Both the position numbers and the translations under genes were made by a program. This document shows positions 43,470 through 53,730 of a stretch of 64,000 nucleotides of DNA, piece by piece. The notes beneath the pieces were generated by a model, which was not told where the DNA came from, did not search any database, and worked only from the letters and a program-made list of their open reading frames with translations. The first letter of the stretch is position 1. Every line of letters begins with the position of its first letter. The stretch comes from Advenella incenata (GTDB taxonomy: Bacteria; Pseudomonadota; Gammaproteobacteria; Burkholderiales; Burkholderiaceae_B), in contig NZ_SHKO01000001.1 of NCBI RefSeq assembly GCF_004217095.1, positions 248,001 through 312,000 on the forward strand. Reading direction: 5' to 3'.

Positions 43470-44747
43470 CTATCCCAATAGCTGTGGCAGCCACAAGGAG
43501 ATGGCGGGAAAATAGGTGATGACAACCAGAAACGCCAACAACAGGATCAACCATGGCGAGGCGGCTCGTACGACCTGCCCGATAGACATCTTGGTGATTC
43601 CTGCGGTAACGAAAAGGTTCAGCCCTATTGGAGGCGTAACCATTCCAATTTCCAGATTGACAACCATGATGATGCCCAGGTGAACCGGATCGATGCCAAG
43701 TTGCATGGCAATCGGGAACAGGATTGGCGCGAGAATCAGAATAATGCCGGTAGGTTCCATGAACATGCCGGCAATCAGTAGCAGAATATTGACGACAATC
43801 AGAAATTGCCATGCTTGCATGTCCCACGCAATGATCTGTTCTGCGATCATCTGTGGAATACGTTCTGTAGTCAGCACATGAGCAAACAGGAGCGCGTTCA
43901 CAATAATGAACATCAGCATGATTGTGACTTTGGCAGCATCAATAAGCACGTCGGGGACTTGGCGAAAACCGATGTCGCGATAAACAAAGACGGCCACCAG
44001 GAATGCATAGACCGCGGCCACTGCGGCCGCCTCTGTCGGCGTGAAGACACCACCGTAAATGCCGCCAAGGATGATAAAGATAAGCGCCAGGCCCCAGATG
44101 GAATCACGGGCCGCCGCCATCACTTCCGTGGCGCTGGCGCGCGGCTGTCTGGGGTAGTTCTTGATCCTGGCTACAATATAAATGGCGATCATGAGCAAGA
44201 TGCCAAGCGAAATGCCTGGTACTACACCTGCCATAAAAAGCGCACCTACCGAGGTTTCGGTTGCTGCACCGTAGACCACCATGACAATCGAAGGCGGAAT
44301 CAGAATGCCCAGCGTACCGGCGTTACACACCACGCCTGCTGCGAAGGGCTGAGGATACCCAGAGCGAACCATACCGGCAATTACAATGGAGCCCACTGCA
44401 ACCACGGTTGCTGGGGACGAGCCGGAGACCGCCGCAAAAAGGCAGCAGGCCATGACAGATGCAATAGCCAGCCCACCATGGAAATGTCCGACAGTAGCGA
44501 CCGCAAAGCGGATCATGCGTTTGGCCACGCCGCCGGTTGTCATGAAGGCCCCTGCCAATACGAAGAACGGGATAGCCATGAGCGTAAAGTGCTCTGACGT
44601 CTCGTACATTTTCAGAGACAATGAGGCCAGGGAATCTGTGCCGAAGAACAGGATGGTCAGCAACGAGGATAGGCCCAATGCAACCGCAACCGGTGTGCCC
44701 ATGAACATGAACACGAACAGCATAATGAATAGGGCGACGGTAGTCAT
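43470..44747 (-). CDS. TRAP transporter large permease (DctM type)
   Basis: A 425-residue membrane protein of about 12-13 helices, the ion-coupled core of a TRAP transporter. Family blocks are MGTPVAVALGLSSLLTILFFG, MAIPFFVLAGAFMTTGGVAKRMIRFA, AAVSGSSPATVVAVGSIVIAGMVRSGYP, VPTEAAAVAAVYAF-like FTPTEAAAVAAVYAFL, and VNLEIGMVTPPIGLNLFV near the C-terminus. It overlaps the small permease by 4 bp. Likely moves an organic acid with sodium. The terminator after its stop ends the operon. Confidence 0.92.
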   Translation of the reverse strand: MTTVALFIMLFVFMFMGTPVAVALGLSSLLTILFFGTDSLASLSLKMYETSEHFTLMAIPFFVLAGAFMTTGGVAKRMIRFAVATVGHFHGGLAIASVMACCLFAAVSGSSPATVVAVGSIVIAGMVRSGYPQPFAAGVVCNAGTLGILIPPSIVMVVYGAATETSVGALFMAGVVPGISLGILLMIAIYIVARIKNYPRQPRASATEVMAAARDSIWGLALIFIILGGIYGGVFTPTEAAAVAAVYAFLVAVFVYRDIGFRQVPDVLIDAAKVTIMLMFIIVNALLFAHVLTTERIPQMIAEQIIAWDMQAWQFLIVVNILLLIAGMFMEPTGIILILAPILFPIAMQLGIDPVHLGIIMVVNLEIGMVTPPIGLNLFVTAGITKMSIGQVVRAASPWLILLLAFLVVITYFPAISLWLPQLLG

Positions 44748-45292
44748 TTGGCCTCCTGATTGATCACAGATGTGTCATCACTGGCATGTTTCAGCGCTTC
44801 CTCGGCTTCATCGCCAAGCAGCTGGGCGCGACGACCCCGCAGCATATCGAGCAGGATTTGGGCAAAACGTATGAATAAAAGAGCAAAGCCCACTGGCAAT
44901 ACCAACCGCGGAATCCATTGGGGAACGGGCATATCCTGGGCAAGAATGCCGATGGTGTACATTTTATCGACGTAGATCCAGGCGCCGTAGAACACGATAG
45001 CGGTATAGATCAGGCATAGTGCGCAGGCGGCGATGCCGGTGATGCGGGCGGCCTTTTTGGGCAGGGCCTTGATCAGCGCATCGACCCCAATATGCGCCTT
45101 GACGCGCACACCGTAGGACAGGCCAAGAAAGATCAAGCCGCCGAAGATGAACATGGCCAGCTCAAGCGCCCAGGTAAAACTGTAGTTGAAGACATAGCGC
45201 GCTATGACCTGAGCGAAGGTGATCAGCGTCATGGCGGCCAGCAGAAAGGCGATCAGGCCTTCCTCAAGCCGATGAAACCAGTGAGCGTTCAT
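44744..45292 (-). CDS. TRAP transporter small permease (DctQ type)
   Basis: A 182-residue four-helix protein, the small membrane subunit of a TRAP transporter. Typical blocks are EEGLIAFLLAAMTLITFAQVIARYVF, WALELAMFIFGGLIFLGLSYGVRVKAHIGVDAL and IPRLVLPVGFALLFIRFAQIL. AAGGAG with correct spacing favours ATG 45292 over the start at 45319. It sits between DctM (4-bp overlap) and DctP in the usual order. A Glu/Lys-rich C-terminus faces the cytoplasm. Confidence 0.9.
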   Translation of the reverse strand: MNAHWFHRLEEGLIAFLLAAMTLITFAQVIARYVFNYSFTWALELAMFIFGGLIFLGLSYGVRVKAHIGVDALIKALPKKAARITGIAACALCLIYTAIVFYGAWIYVDKMYTIGILAQDMPVPQWIPRLVLPVGFALLFIRFAQILLDMLRGRRAQLLGDEAEEALKHASDDTSVINQEAK

Positions 45293-45406
45293 TTGTGATA
45301 CTCCTTTTTGAACCCGCAAAAAGCCTGTCGGTCAGACGATTATCCATGCAACCGCCGCCAGCCATATGTCGGGCGGGCAAGCGGTCTGTGCAAATGAAAA
45401 TACAAT

Positions 45407-46525
<1,119 letters not shown>

Positions 46526-46628
46526 TTACGGGTTTGCCATCATCTGCTGTGTAATGGCAAAAACTGCGGGTCGCAGCAACATTTCTACGGGTTAAATAGC
46601 ACGCTTCAATCATTGAAAAGGCAAATCC

Positions 46629-49421
46629 ATGAGTCAGCTTAATCAGTCAAGACGACTTTTCCTTAAGAAAACCGTGGTTGCAGGTATTACCGTATATCTG
46701 GCCCCGCTCAACAGCAATGCATACAATGCGCTGTTCGAAGAAAAAATCCTGGCAGCCCCCATCTGGGATTCGAAAACAAAAAGAATTCGTCACCGGATCG
46801 ATGCCCAGTCCAAGGCGCTGGGAAAAAAGGTGTTTGGCTACGATATTCGCGCCGCAGATATGCCGCATTGGCCGCAAAAACAGGCACATGCATTCATTCT
46901 GCGCACCACCCTGGCCGACCGTATTTTTGAGGGGATTGACCTGTCCCGTCTTGGGGACGAGTTAAAGCCCGATCGCCTTGTGACCGCCGAGGACCTGGCC
47001 CGCGACGGCCTTGCGTTTCCTGAGTTTTACGGCGACGACATGTTGCTGCCGATTGGCAAGACGCCTGCCTATTTGGGACAGGCTGTGGCGGTGCTGATCT
47101 ATCACGACTTTGCCCGATTCCGCTTTGCCAAAAACGCCATTCAATTTCATCCGGATGCGATTCGCTATGGCCAGCAGACCGGGCCGCTGGAACGCGACCC
47201 GTGGGGCACGTTCCGGTTTGTCCGTGTCGGCGGCCCTTCGCCCTATGATGAAGATACCTTTTCCAGCCTGAAGGACATGCCCATTTTCCCGGCCGGCCTG
47301 CGCAAACGATTGCCGGTCTGGCCCGAAGGAAAAGAAGGCGGCAAGCTGGACGAAGAGGGGATGTATCATGCGCAGCAGATGGACAGTGAAATAAAAAATC
47401 CATCGGACAAGATTGAAGTCTTGTCGGCAGATTATTTCTCGCAATCGATTGATACTGCGGCAATGGAGGCCGATAACACCAACGGCTGGTTTGACCAGGC
47501 CAGCCAGACCCTGCACATGGTTATCCCGACGCAGTCGCCGCCGGAGCTGGCCGAAGAAATCCCCAAGATGCTGGCCAAAATGAATACGCCGATCAGGCGA
47601 TTGGTCCTGCATCCCTGTTATACCGTGGGATATGGTTCAAAGGATCACAGCAGCTTTCCGTTTGTCGGCACTATGGTGGCTATATACGGTGATGGTCATC
47701 CGGTGCGCCTGGCCAATGACCGGTACGAACAGTTTCAGACGTCGATCAAACGCCACGCATTCGATATTTCATATTCGATGACGGTAAACAAGGATACCGG
47801 GAAAATTGATGTTTTCCGCGGGTATATGACCGGCAACGGCGGAGGACGACGCAATTTCACGCCGTCTGTCGTAATGGTGGCGGCAACCGCGGCCCAATCC
47901 ATTTACTACATTCCCAAAAGCGACTTTGCTGCTGTGGGTGTGGCCACGCGCGCCATTGACGCCGGTTCTGCCCGGGGCTACGGGACCTTGCAGAGCATGG
48001 CAGCAACCGAAATGATGATGGATGAAATGGCGGCCAGGCTCAATCTGGACCCCATCGATTTTCGCAAACGCAATGTGCTCAAGTCCGGCATGAAGAACAC
48101 GCAGGGCGCGATCCCGGCGGGCGCTGTCCGTGCCGATGAGATTCTGGACCTGGCGGCTAAGCACGACATCTGGACGGCACGAAACAAACGCAAGGCCGAA
48201 TTTGAGACAAAGCATCCAGGCAAACGCTATGGCGTTGGCTTTGCCTGTGTGCAGAAAGACTTCGGCACGGGCGCCGAGACATCATTTGCGCGGGTGGAAT
48301 TCTCGGCCGATGGCAAGCTGGTACTCCATCACAGCGGTGCGGAAATGGGCACCGGCATGACCACCTCGCAGGCCGTGGTCTGTGCCCAATGGATGGGCAA
48401 GCCGGCCGATGAATCCCACTTCTCGGCCACCAACTGGGACATGCTGCCCATGGTCGCAACGGCAGATCCTTATATGATGCCGCAGGCGGACCAGGACAAA
48501 CTATCTGCCGATCCCTTCTGGACGCCGTCGTACTGTTCTCCGTCCAGTGCCAGCAATTCGGCATTCTATTTCTCGCATACCACCAGGGAAGCGTCGCGAC
48601 TGCTTTTTGAGCAGAGCCTGTGGCCTGCTGCACTGGCCATCTGGAAGTCCGGCATAGGGGGCGGCCAGGCCGCCCCGCTGGTCGTTCGCAGAGAAGATGC
48701 GCGCTGGGTCCCCGGCGGGCTTACTGCTGCAGGCATGCAAATCCTGCCCTTTGCCACGTTGGCAAAAAAGGCGCATGAGATGGGACTGGTCACCGGGGTG
48801 GTGGTGCACAGTTTCAACCGCTGGCAGTGGGCTGAAGCTGACTTTACGGTCAATGCCAACCAGTTGCGACTGCCTGTTGACGGGCTGGCGCTACGCACGG
48901 GCAGCGAGAGTGCTTACCAGGCGATTGCCCGCGACCGTGTCTACTATCCTCCGATGCAGCGCAACAATGCGGCAGTGACCTACTACAGTGCCGTTGGCAC
49001 GCTGGTGGAGCTGTCTGTCGATACGGGGACGGGCAAGGTAGAAATTCTTAATCATCATTCTTTTATGGAATGCGGCAATCTGATCGTGCCCGAGTTGGTG
49101 TCCGGCCAATTGCAGGGCGGCATCGCCATGGGTATTGGGCACGCGCTGCACGAATACCTTCCCTTGTATGAGGACGGACCTGGCGACGGAACCTGGAATT
49201 TCAATCGCTATCAGGTGCCACGGGCGAGCGATGTCGCCGTGTGGCAGCAAACAGGGGATATTCTTCCTCCCTTGTCCGAGACCGATCCGCCCAAGGGTAT
49301 GGCCGAAGTGGTGATGATTCCCGTGGTTGCGGCGGTCATCAATGCGATTGCGCATGCCAGCGGACATTATTTTCGCCATCTGCCGGTCCGCGCTGACAAC
49401 ATCAAAGGGGTCTTCCAATGA
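46629..49421 (+). CDS. Molybdopterin-binding subunit of xanthine-dehydrogenase-family enzyme
   Basis: A 930-residue large subunit of the molybdenum hydroxylase family, IorB/NicB-like (isoquinoline 1-oxidoreductase or nicotinate dehydrogenase type). A twin-arginine leader SRRLFLKKTVVAG indicates periplasmic export, unlike cytosolic xanthine dehydrogenase. Molybdenum-site blocks are GNGGGRRNF, AGSARGYGTLQSMAATEMMMDEMA, GAEMGTGMTTSQAVVCAQ and the catalytic glutamate E893 in PPKGMAEVVMIP. It overlaps the iron-sulfur gene by 4 bp. With the [2Fe-2S] and tri-haem cytochrome genes it would hydroxylate an N-heterocycle or aldehyde using water and pass electrons to a c-type cytochrome. Confidence 0.87.
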   Translation: MSQLNQSRRLFLKKTVVAGITVYLAPLNSNAYNALFEEKILAAPIWDSKTKRIRHRIDAQSKALGKKVFGYDIRAADMPHWPQKQAHAFILRTTLADRIFEGIDLSRLGDELKPDRLVTAEDLARDGLAFPEFYGDDMLLPIGKTPAYLGQAVAVLIYHDFARFRFAKNAIQFHPDAIRYGQQTGPLERDPWGTFRFVRVGGPSPYDEDTFSSLKDMPIFPAGLRKRLPVWPEGKEGGKLDEEGMYHAQQMDSEIKNPSDKIEVLSADYFSQSIDTAAMEADNTNGWFDQASQTLHMVIPTQSPPELAEEIPKMLAKMNTPIRRLVLHPCYTVGYGSKDHSSFPFVGTMVAIYGDGHPVRLANDRYEQFQTSIKRHAFDISYSMTVNKDTGKIDVFRGYMTGNGGGRRNFTPSVVMVAATAAQSIYYIPKSDFAAVGVATRAIDAGSARGYGTLQSMAATEMMMDEMAARLNLDPIDFRKRNVLKSGMKNTQGAIPAGAVRADEILDLAAKHDIWTARNKRKAEFETKHPGKRYGVGFACVQKDFGTGAETSFARVEFSADGKLVLHHSGAEMGTGMTTSQAVVCAQWMGKPADESHFSATNWDMLPMVATADPYMMPQADQDKLSADPFWTPSYCSPSSASNSAFYFSHTTREASRLLFEQSLWPAALAIWKSGIGGGQAAPLVVRREDARWVPGGLTAAGMQILPFATLAKKAHEMGLVTGVVVHSFNRWQWAEADFTVNANQLRLPVDGLALRTGSESAYQAIARDRVYYPPMQRNNAAVTYYSAVGTLVELSVDTGTGKVEILNHHSFMECGNLIVPELVSGQLQGGIAMGIGHALHEYLPLYEDGPGDGTWNFNRYQVPRASDVAVWQQTGDILPPLSETDPPKGMAEVVMIPVVAAVINAIAHASGHYFRHLPVRADNIKGVFQ

Positions 49422-49972
49422 AAATCACCACCAGACCAATTACGCTGACCATCAACGGCAAGAAACAGGGTCCGCTTGATATTGCCGAAGGCATGATGAT
49501 GATCGACTTCCTGCATGAGTACGTTAACTTGACCGGCTCACGCCTTGGGTGTGGTCAGGGTGTTTGTCATGCCTGTGTTGTTATTGAAGATCAGCCAGAC
49601 GGCAGCAGCCAGGAGACGCGAACCTGTATCACCGGCGCCCATTATTTCGATGGCAAGGCGATCCGTACCGTGGAAGGGCATGCTGTACTCAATGACAAGG
49701 GCGAAGAAGTTCCGTCGCCCGTGCAACAGGCCTTCATGGATCACTACAGCTTCCAGTGCGGTTACTGCACGCCAGGGTTTGTGAACGCCGCGACGGTATT
49801 CATTGAAGGGCTCAAGCGCAATCCCATTGCCAGGGATGAGCTGGAAAACGCGATCCTCAAGGCAATGAATAATCACATTTGTCGTTGCACGGGCTATGTC
49901 CGCTACTATGAAGCGGTGCGTGACCTGGTCCTTAAGACGCCAGGCCTGATCAGGGAGAAAAATAATGGCTAA
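49418..49972 (+). CDS. [2Fe-2S] subunit of molybdenum hydroxylase
   Basis: A 184-residue electron-transfer subunit with two [2Fe-2S] clusters. The plant-type cluster uses C45, C50, C53 and C70 (GCGQGVCHACVV), and the second uses C114, C117, C155 and C157 (QCGYCTPG and ICRCTGY). This is the standard IorA/NicA/CoxS small subunit, slightly longer than usual because of a loop after residue 60. It has no signal peptide and probably travels out folded with the twin-arginine large subunit. It is translationally coupled on both sides (ATGA with the large subunit, 8-bp overlap with the cytochrome). Confidence 0.93.
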   Translation: MKITTRPITLTINGKKQGPLDIAEGMMMIDFLHEYVNLTGSRLGCGQGVCHACVVIEDQPDGSSQETRTCITGAHYFDGKAIRTVEGHAVLNDKGEEVPSPVQQAFMDHYSFQCGYCTPGFVNAATVFIEGLKRNPIARDELENAILKAMNNHICRCTGYVRYYEAVRDLVLKTPGLIREKNNG

Positions 49973-51215
49973 ACGACGCTATCTTCCGGCCCTTTTCCTG
50001 ATCGCAATTGTGTTGCTGATTATTGTCGCCATCTTGTGGTGGCGTGAAAATCGCAGTAATGATAATCCCGTGCAGAAGGTTTCGGCTACGGATGAACAGA
50101 TAGAGCGCGGACGCTATGCCGCCAGGGCGGCAGACTGCGCCGCCTGTCATACCGTGGAAGGCGGTGGTCTGTTTGCCGGCGGCTTTCCTATGGAAACACC
50201 CTTTGGAACCGTGCATGGCAGCAACATCACGCCCTCGGCCGATCACGGCATTGGTCGCTGGAGCCGGGAAGACTTTTATCGTGCAGTCAGAGAAGGCATC
50301 ACGCCTGGCGGAAGACATTTGTATCCTGCGATGCCGTACAACTCTTATTACATGATGAGCGATCAGGACCTGGATGATATCTATGCCTATCTGATGACCA
50401 GACCGGCTATTGATGTGCCAACGCCCAAGAATGATCTGCCATTCCCATTCAATCAGCGCTTTCTGATGATCGGCTGGAACCTGCTGTTTCAGAACACGGA
50501 TCCGCTGCCGGCAGTCTCTTCAGGCGACTCCGAATTATGGGTGCGAGGGCGGTATTTGACAGATGTGATGGGGCATTGCGCCGAATGCCATACGCCACGT
50601 GGCATGTTTGGCCAGATGGATCTGGCCCAATCACTCAAGGGCGGCACCCTTGGGCGCTTCAAGGCCGCAGACATCACGCCGACCGCATTGGCAGAGCGTG
50701 GGTGGACACCTGACGACCTGGGTCAATTCCTGGCAACCGGCACGGCCCCGCAAGGCTCTGCCTTCAGTGAAATGCATATGGTGGTCGCCCTTAGCACGCA
50801 GTACCTGACAAAAGACGATATGAAGGCCATGACCACGTATCTGATGGGTGATAAACCACCGCCACCCAAAGTGGCGCAATTGACGCCAGGGGGAGACCAG
50901 GGAAGAGCGCAGTACCTGAATCTTTGTGCTGGCTGTCACGGCGTTTCTGGCGAAGGCAAACCGAATGTTGCGCCGGCGATGGCAGGCAATGCAACGATCC
51001 GTCAGGCTGATGCCACCAACCTGATCGCCTCGATTCTTGATGGTCTGCCCGAGCAGGCGTTTCCGGGCAATGGCAACATGCAAAGTATGCCGGGGTTTGC
51101 CCGCAAGTTGAGCGATCAGCAGATGGCCGAGCTGGTCAATTACACCCGTACTGCCTGGGGAGGTTTACCTGGTGATATTACCGCTGCGCAGATTGGCGCT
51201 TTGCGCGAGCATTGA
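49965..51215 (+). CDS. Membrane-anchored tri-haem cytochrome c
   Basis: A 416-residue cytochrome with an N-terminal membrane anchor (residues 8-26) and three CxxCH haem sites: C58-H62 (CAACH), C205-H209 (CAECH) and C321-H325 (CAGCH). The layout resembles the cytochrome subunit of alcohol or aldehyde dehydrogenases and the C-terminal cytochrome part of NicB. It would accept electrons from the molybdenum hydroxylase and pass them to the respiratory chain in the periplasm. Overlap with the upstream gene supports complex formation. The cytochrome is separate here, not fused as in Pseudomonas NicB. Confidence 0.92.
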   Translation: MAKRRYLPALFLIAIVLLIIVAILWWRENRSNDNPVQKVSATDEQIERGRYAARAADCAACHTVEGGGLFAGGFPMETPFGTVHGSNITPSADHGIGRWSREDFYRAVREGITPGGRHLYPAMPYNSYYMMSDQDLDDIYAYLMTRPAIDVPTPKNDLPFPFNQRFLMIGWNLLFQNTDPLPAVSSGDSELWVRGRYLTDVMGHCAECHTPRGMFGQMDLAQSLKGGTLGRFKAADITPTALAERGWTPDDLGQFLATGTAPQGSAFSEMHMVVALSTQYLTKDDMKAMTTYLMGDKPPPPKVAQLTPGGDQGRAQYLNLCAGCHGVSGEGKPNVAPAMAGNATIRQADATNLIASILDGLPEQAFPGNGNMQSMPGFARKLSDQQMAELVNYTRTAWGGLPGDITAAQIGALREH

Positions 51216-51440
51216 TGGTCTCGGTAGCGCCGTTGGCACTGGCAGCATCAGGATAAGCGTCGGCCGGGCAACGGGCGGTTCGGAACGTGTCCGGCGGCGC
51301 AGCGAGCCAGCAGCCCGCCAGCAGCCCGCCAGCTATCTATCGGTCGGCTGGCAGCGGGTATATACTTTATTATCGTAGGTGGGCATTTGCATTTCAACTG
51401 AAATTACTGCGGTTGTTGCTATCTGCAAAGGAGAACGTTG
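51216..51440. other. Intergenic region with 11-bp tandem duplication
   Basis: About 225 bp with no gene. CAGCCCGCCAG occurs twice directly in tandem (51311-51321 and 51322-51332), probably replication slippage. A sigma-70-like TATACT/TTATTAT stretch near 51360-51375 may be the promoter of the next gene. Confidence 0.4.
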
Positions 51441-52100
51441 ATGAGAAAAGTCATTGTTGGCGCATTTGTGAGTATGGACGGGGTTATGCAGGCACCGGGC
51501 GGCCCGCAGGAGGACCCGGTGGGCGGGTTCCGGTATGGCGGCTGGCTGGTGCCTTATTTTGATGAATCACTGGGCGTCAAGGTCGGAGAGATCTTCGCCC
51601 GTCCATTTGATTTGCTGCTTGGGCGCAAAACCTATGATATTTTTGCTGCCCACTGGCCATATGTCGGCCCGGAAGAACCATTAGGCGCATTATTCGATCA
51701 GATAGAAAAGTACGTTGCCACACGTAATGCAAATTTCAAGCCGGACTGGCAGAACAGCCGGGTGCTGGGTGCTGATGTGGTGGCGGCAGTGCGCAAACTG
51801 AAAGAAGAGGAAGGGCCGGATCTGCTTACCCAGGGCTCGACTGATTTTCTGCAAACCCTGCACGCACATGATCTGGTCGATGAAATGTACATCATGATAT
51901 TTCCACTGGTTCTGGGTAAAGGCAAAAGGCTTTTTGCAGAAGGGGCGGCGCCGGCGGCATTTGAGTTGTTAAGCACGCAGGCATCCGATAGCGGTGTCAT
52001 TGTCAACCACTATGTGCGCGCTGGCGATATTGAAACGGGTTCGTTCGCTGCCGAGAGCCCCTCGCCAGCCGAACTGGAACGACGCAAACATCTGAGTTGA
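51441..52100 (+). CDS. Dihydrofolate reductase family protein (RibD C-terminal-like)
   Basis: A 219-residue protein of the RibD C-terminal/dihydrofolate-reductase-like superfamily. Blocks are VGAFVSMDGVMQAPGGPQEDP, FDLLLGRKTYDIFAAHWPY, DLLTQGSTDFLQTLHAHDLVDE, and FPLVLGKGKRLFAEG, which together make the NADPH-binding Rossmann-like fold. Relatives are widespread small reductases of unknown substrate. AAGGAG at 51428-51433 fits ATG 51441; a TTG at 51438 is equally close. It stands alone between the molybdenum hydroxylase operon and the nic transporter operon. Confidence 0.85.
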   Translation: MRKVIVGAFVSMDGVMQAPGGPQEDPVGGFRYGGWLVPYFDESLGVKVGEIFARPFDLLLGRKTYDIFAAHWPYVGPEEPLGALFDQIEKYVATRNANFKPDWQNSRVLGADVVAAVRKLKEEEGPDLLTQGSTDFLQTLHAHDLVDEMYIMIFPLVLGKGKRLFAEGAAPAAFELLSTQASDSGVIVNHYVRAGDIETGSFAAESPSPAELERRKHLS

Positions 52101-52561
52101 CCATTAACACGATTATTTATACGCGAGCCCCTTGGCGCCATGGTGTGACCAAGAGACACATTTAGTGCATATACGGCGCGAAGGCAGCCTGGTCGCTTTT
52201 TAGCGATACGCAGATAAAATGGCTGTACGAATGCGCCGTATCGAACACCGTACTGCTTGCTGGTTGCCCGGCACCGCCTGCGAGTGGACATTGCCATTGC
52301 GCCATACGCGCCGAAGGGGAAAAACAGCCCTGGATCTGGGCTACGCTGCGGTGCACAGATATTGCCTGCATGAGCGCCTGAAGCGCTGGTTTGCCGGCCG
52401 TTCAATTGCTTATTAACGTTTTCCCTTATTGCATCTGTGATGGCGCTCGTTGTACCTTAATAATTAATTGAGTGTTTAATTATTTAATCATTCAGTCCAT
52501 TCAAATCGAATCAGGGAATGCGTTTTCGCGCAATCGCCAGCCATCATTGTTGGAGTGTTTT
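52101..52561. other. Intergenic region upstream of the nic transporter operon
   Basis: About 460 bp. Short open frames occur (for example 52219-52416 plus strand) but none has family similarity or a good ribosome site. The last 100 bp are strongly AT-rich and hold the operator-like motif listed separately, plus the presumed promoter of the ABC transporter operon. Confidence 0.4.
52461..52482. promoter_or_regulatory. Putative nic-regulon operator, site 1
   Basis: A 22-bp motif reading TAATTAATT, five variable bases, TTTAAT, then TA, with an internal inverted repeat TAATTAA/TTAATTA. Closely similar motifs lie before nicC and over the start of the TetR gene, so it is likely a binding site for that TetR. 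It is 80 bp upstream of the binding-protein start. Confidence 0.6.
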
Positions 52562-53698
52562 ATGAAATATCTCACGTCAGGTATCAGTGGATTAATGCTT
52601 GTCAGCTGTGCGGCGGTTGCTGCCGAAGGCGCGGGGCCAGTCAAAATTGGCGTGATCCAGCCCTTGACAGGTTCAGTCGCATACAACGGGCAGGCGTATG
52701 TCAAAGGCGCAAAGCTTGCTGTTGCGCAACGCAACGCGCAAGGCGGGATTAATGGTCGACAGGTTCAACTGCAGATAGAAGACGGGCAATGCCAGCCGGC
52801 AAACTCGGTTAATGCTGCGGAAAAACTGATTCAGCGCAACAAGGTGCCCGTGCTGGCTGGCGCATTCTGCAGTTCTGCCACAGCCGCTGTGATGTCCGTT
52901 ACCGAAAAATACAAAATACCGCTGTTATCGGGCGTCTCTTCCAAGGCAGATCTGACCGAGAAAGGCATGAAATATTTTTTCCGCTCGGCAGAGACCGACA
53001 GGCTGATGGCAAGGACATTCAGCAAGATACTGGCGCAGGATCTTAAACTTAAGACTGTGGCCTATATCGGCGTCAACGACGATTGGGGGCGCGGCGGTGT
53101 GGAGGATTTCGAAAAGGATCTGAATGCCCTGGGCGTCAAATCTGTCATGAAGGAATACTTCGACCATGGAACGACTGATTTTTATACGCTGTTGACCAAA
53201 CTGCGGGCACTCAAACCTGACGGTGTATTCGTGGCAGCCGAAACGCAGGATGGTTCCATCCTGGTGAAACAACTCAAAGAATTCGGCATTGAAACCAAAG
53301 TGTTTGGTGTCGGCTCATGGGCGACCGCTGATTTTATCGGTTTGACCGGAGAGGCATCGGAAGGCATTTATGCTGCGGTGCCTTATGTTTCCAACATGAA
53401 GGGCGAGCGCAATGCCGGGTTTGTCGAAAACTACCAGAAAGAGTACAAGCAGCTTCCCGGTAAGTACGATGCGTCAGGCTACAACGCCATGAACATCCTG
53501 ATGCAGGCAATTGAGCGTGCGGGTTCCGATGAACCGGAAAAAATCCGGAATGCACTATACAAGACGGACTATGCGGCGCCTAACGGACGATTCCAGTTCA
53601 CCGAAAAAGGCGAGGGCTACGGCTTTGATACCGTCCTGGTGCAAATCCAGGGCGGCAAGACACATGTGGTCACTCAGGCTCGTACCGAGAAGCCGTAA
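52562..53698 (+). CDS. Branched-chain-type ABC substrate-binding protein
   Basis: A 378-residue LivK-type periplasmic binding protein (Peripla_BP_6). The signal peptide ends near CAAVAAEGA, then VKIGVIQPLTGSVAYNGQAYVKGAKLAVAQRNAQGGINGRQVQLQIEDGQC, AGAFCSSATAAVM and VAYIGVNDDWGRGGVEDF. GGAG at 52552-52555 places the start at ATG 52562. It heads a complete LivHMGF-like operon that runs straight into the nic genes, so the likely ligand is a pyridine carboxylate such as nicotinate or 6-hydroxynicotinate. That is inference from context, since the family also binds amino acids and aromatics. Confidence 0.88.
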   Translation: MKYLTSGISGLMLVSCAAVAAEGAGPVKIGVIQPLTGSVAYNGQAYVKGAKLAVAQRNAQGGINGRQVQLQIEDGQCQPANSVNAAEKLIQRNKVPVLAGAFCSSATAAVMSVTEKYKIPLLSGVSSKADLTEKGMKYFFRSAETDRLMARTFSKILAQDLKLKTVAYIGVNDDWGRGGVEDFEKDLNALGVKSVMKEYFDHGTTDFYTLLTKLRALKPDGVFVAAETQDGSILVKQLKEFGIETKVFGVGSWATADFIGLTGEASEGIYAAVPYVSNMKGERNAGFVENYQKEYKQLPGKYDASGYNAMNILMQAIERAGSDEPEKIRNALYKTDYAAPNGRFQFTEKGEGYGFDTVLVQIQGGKTHVVTQARTEKP

Positions 53699-53730
53699 TT
53701 ATTTCGGGATAACAAAATAAGGAAATCGGT

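Noticed and set aside
51311-51332. Tandem CAGCCCGCCAG as a CRISPR-like or regulatory repeat
   Set aside because: Only two adjacent copies with no spacer; simple slippage explains it.
52461-52490. AT-rich stretch as a replication or integration site
   Set aside because: No DnaA boxes, repeats of att type or integrase gene nearby. The match to two other sites makes an operator more likely.
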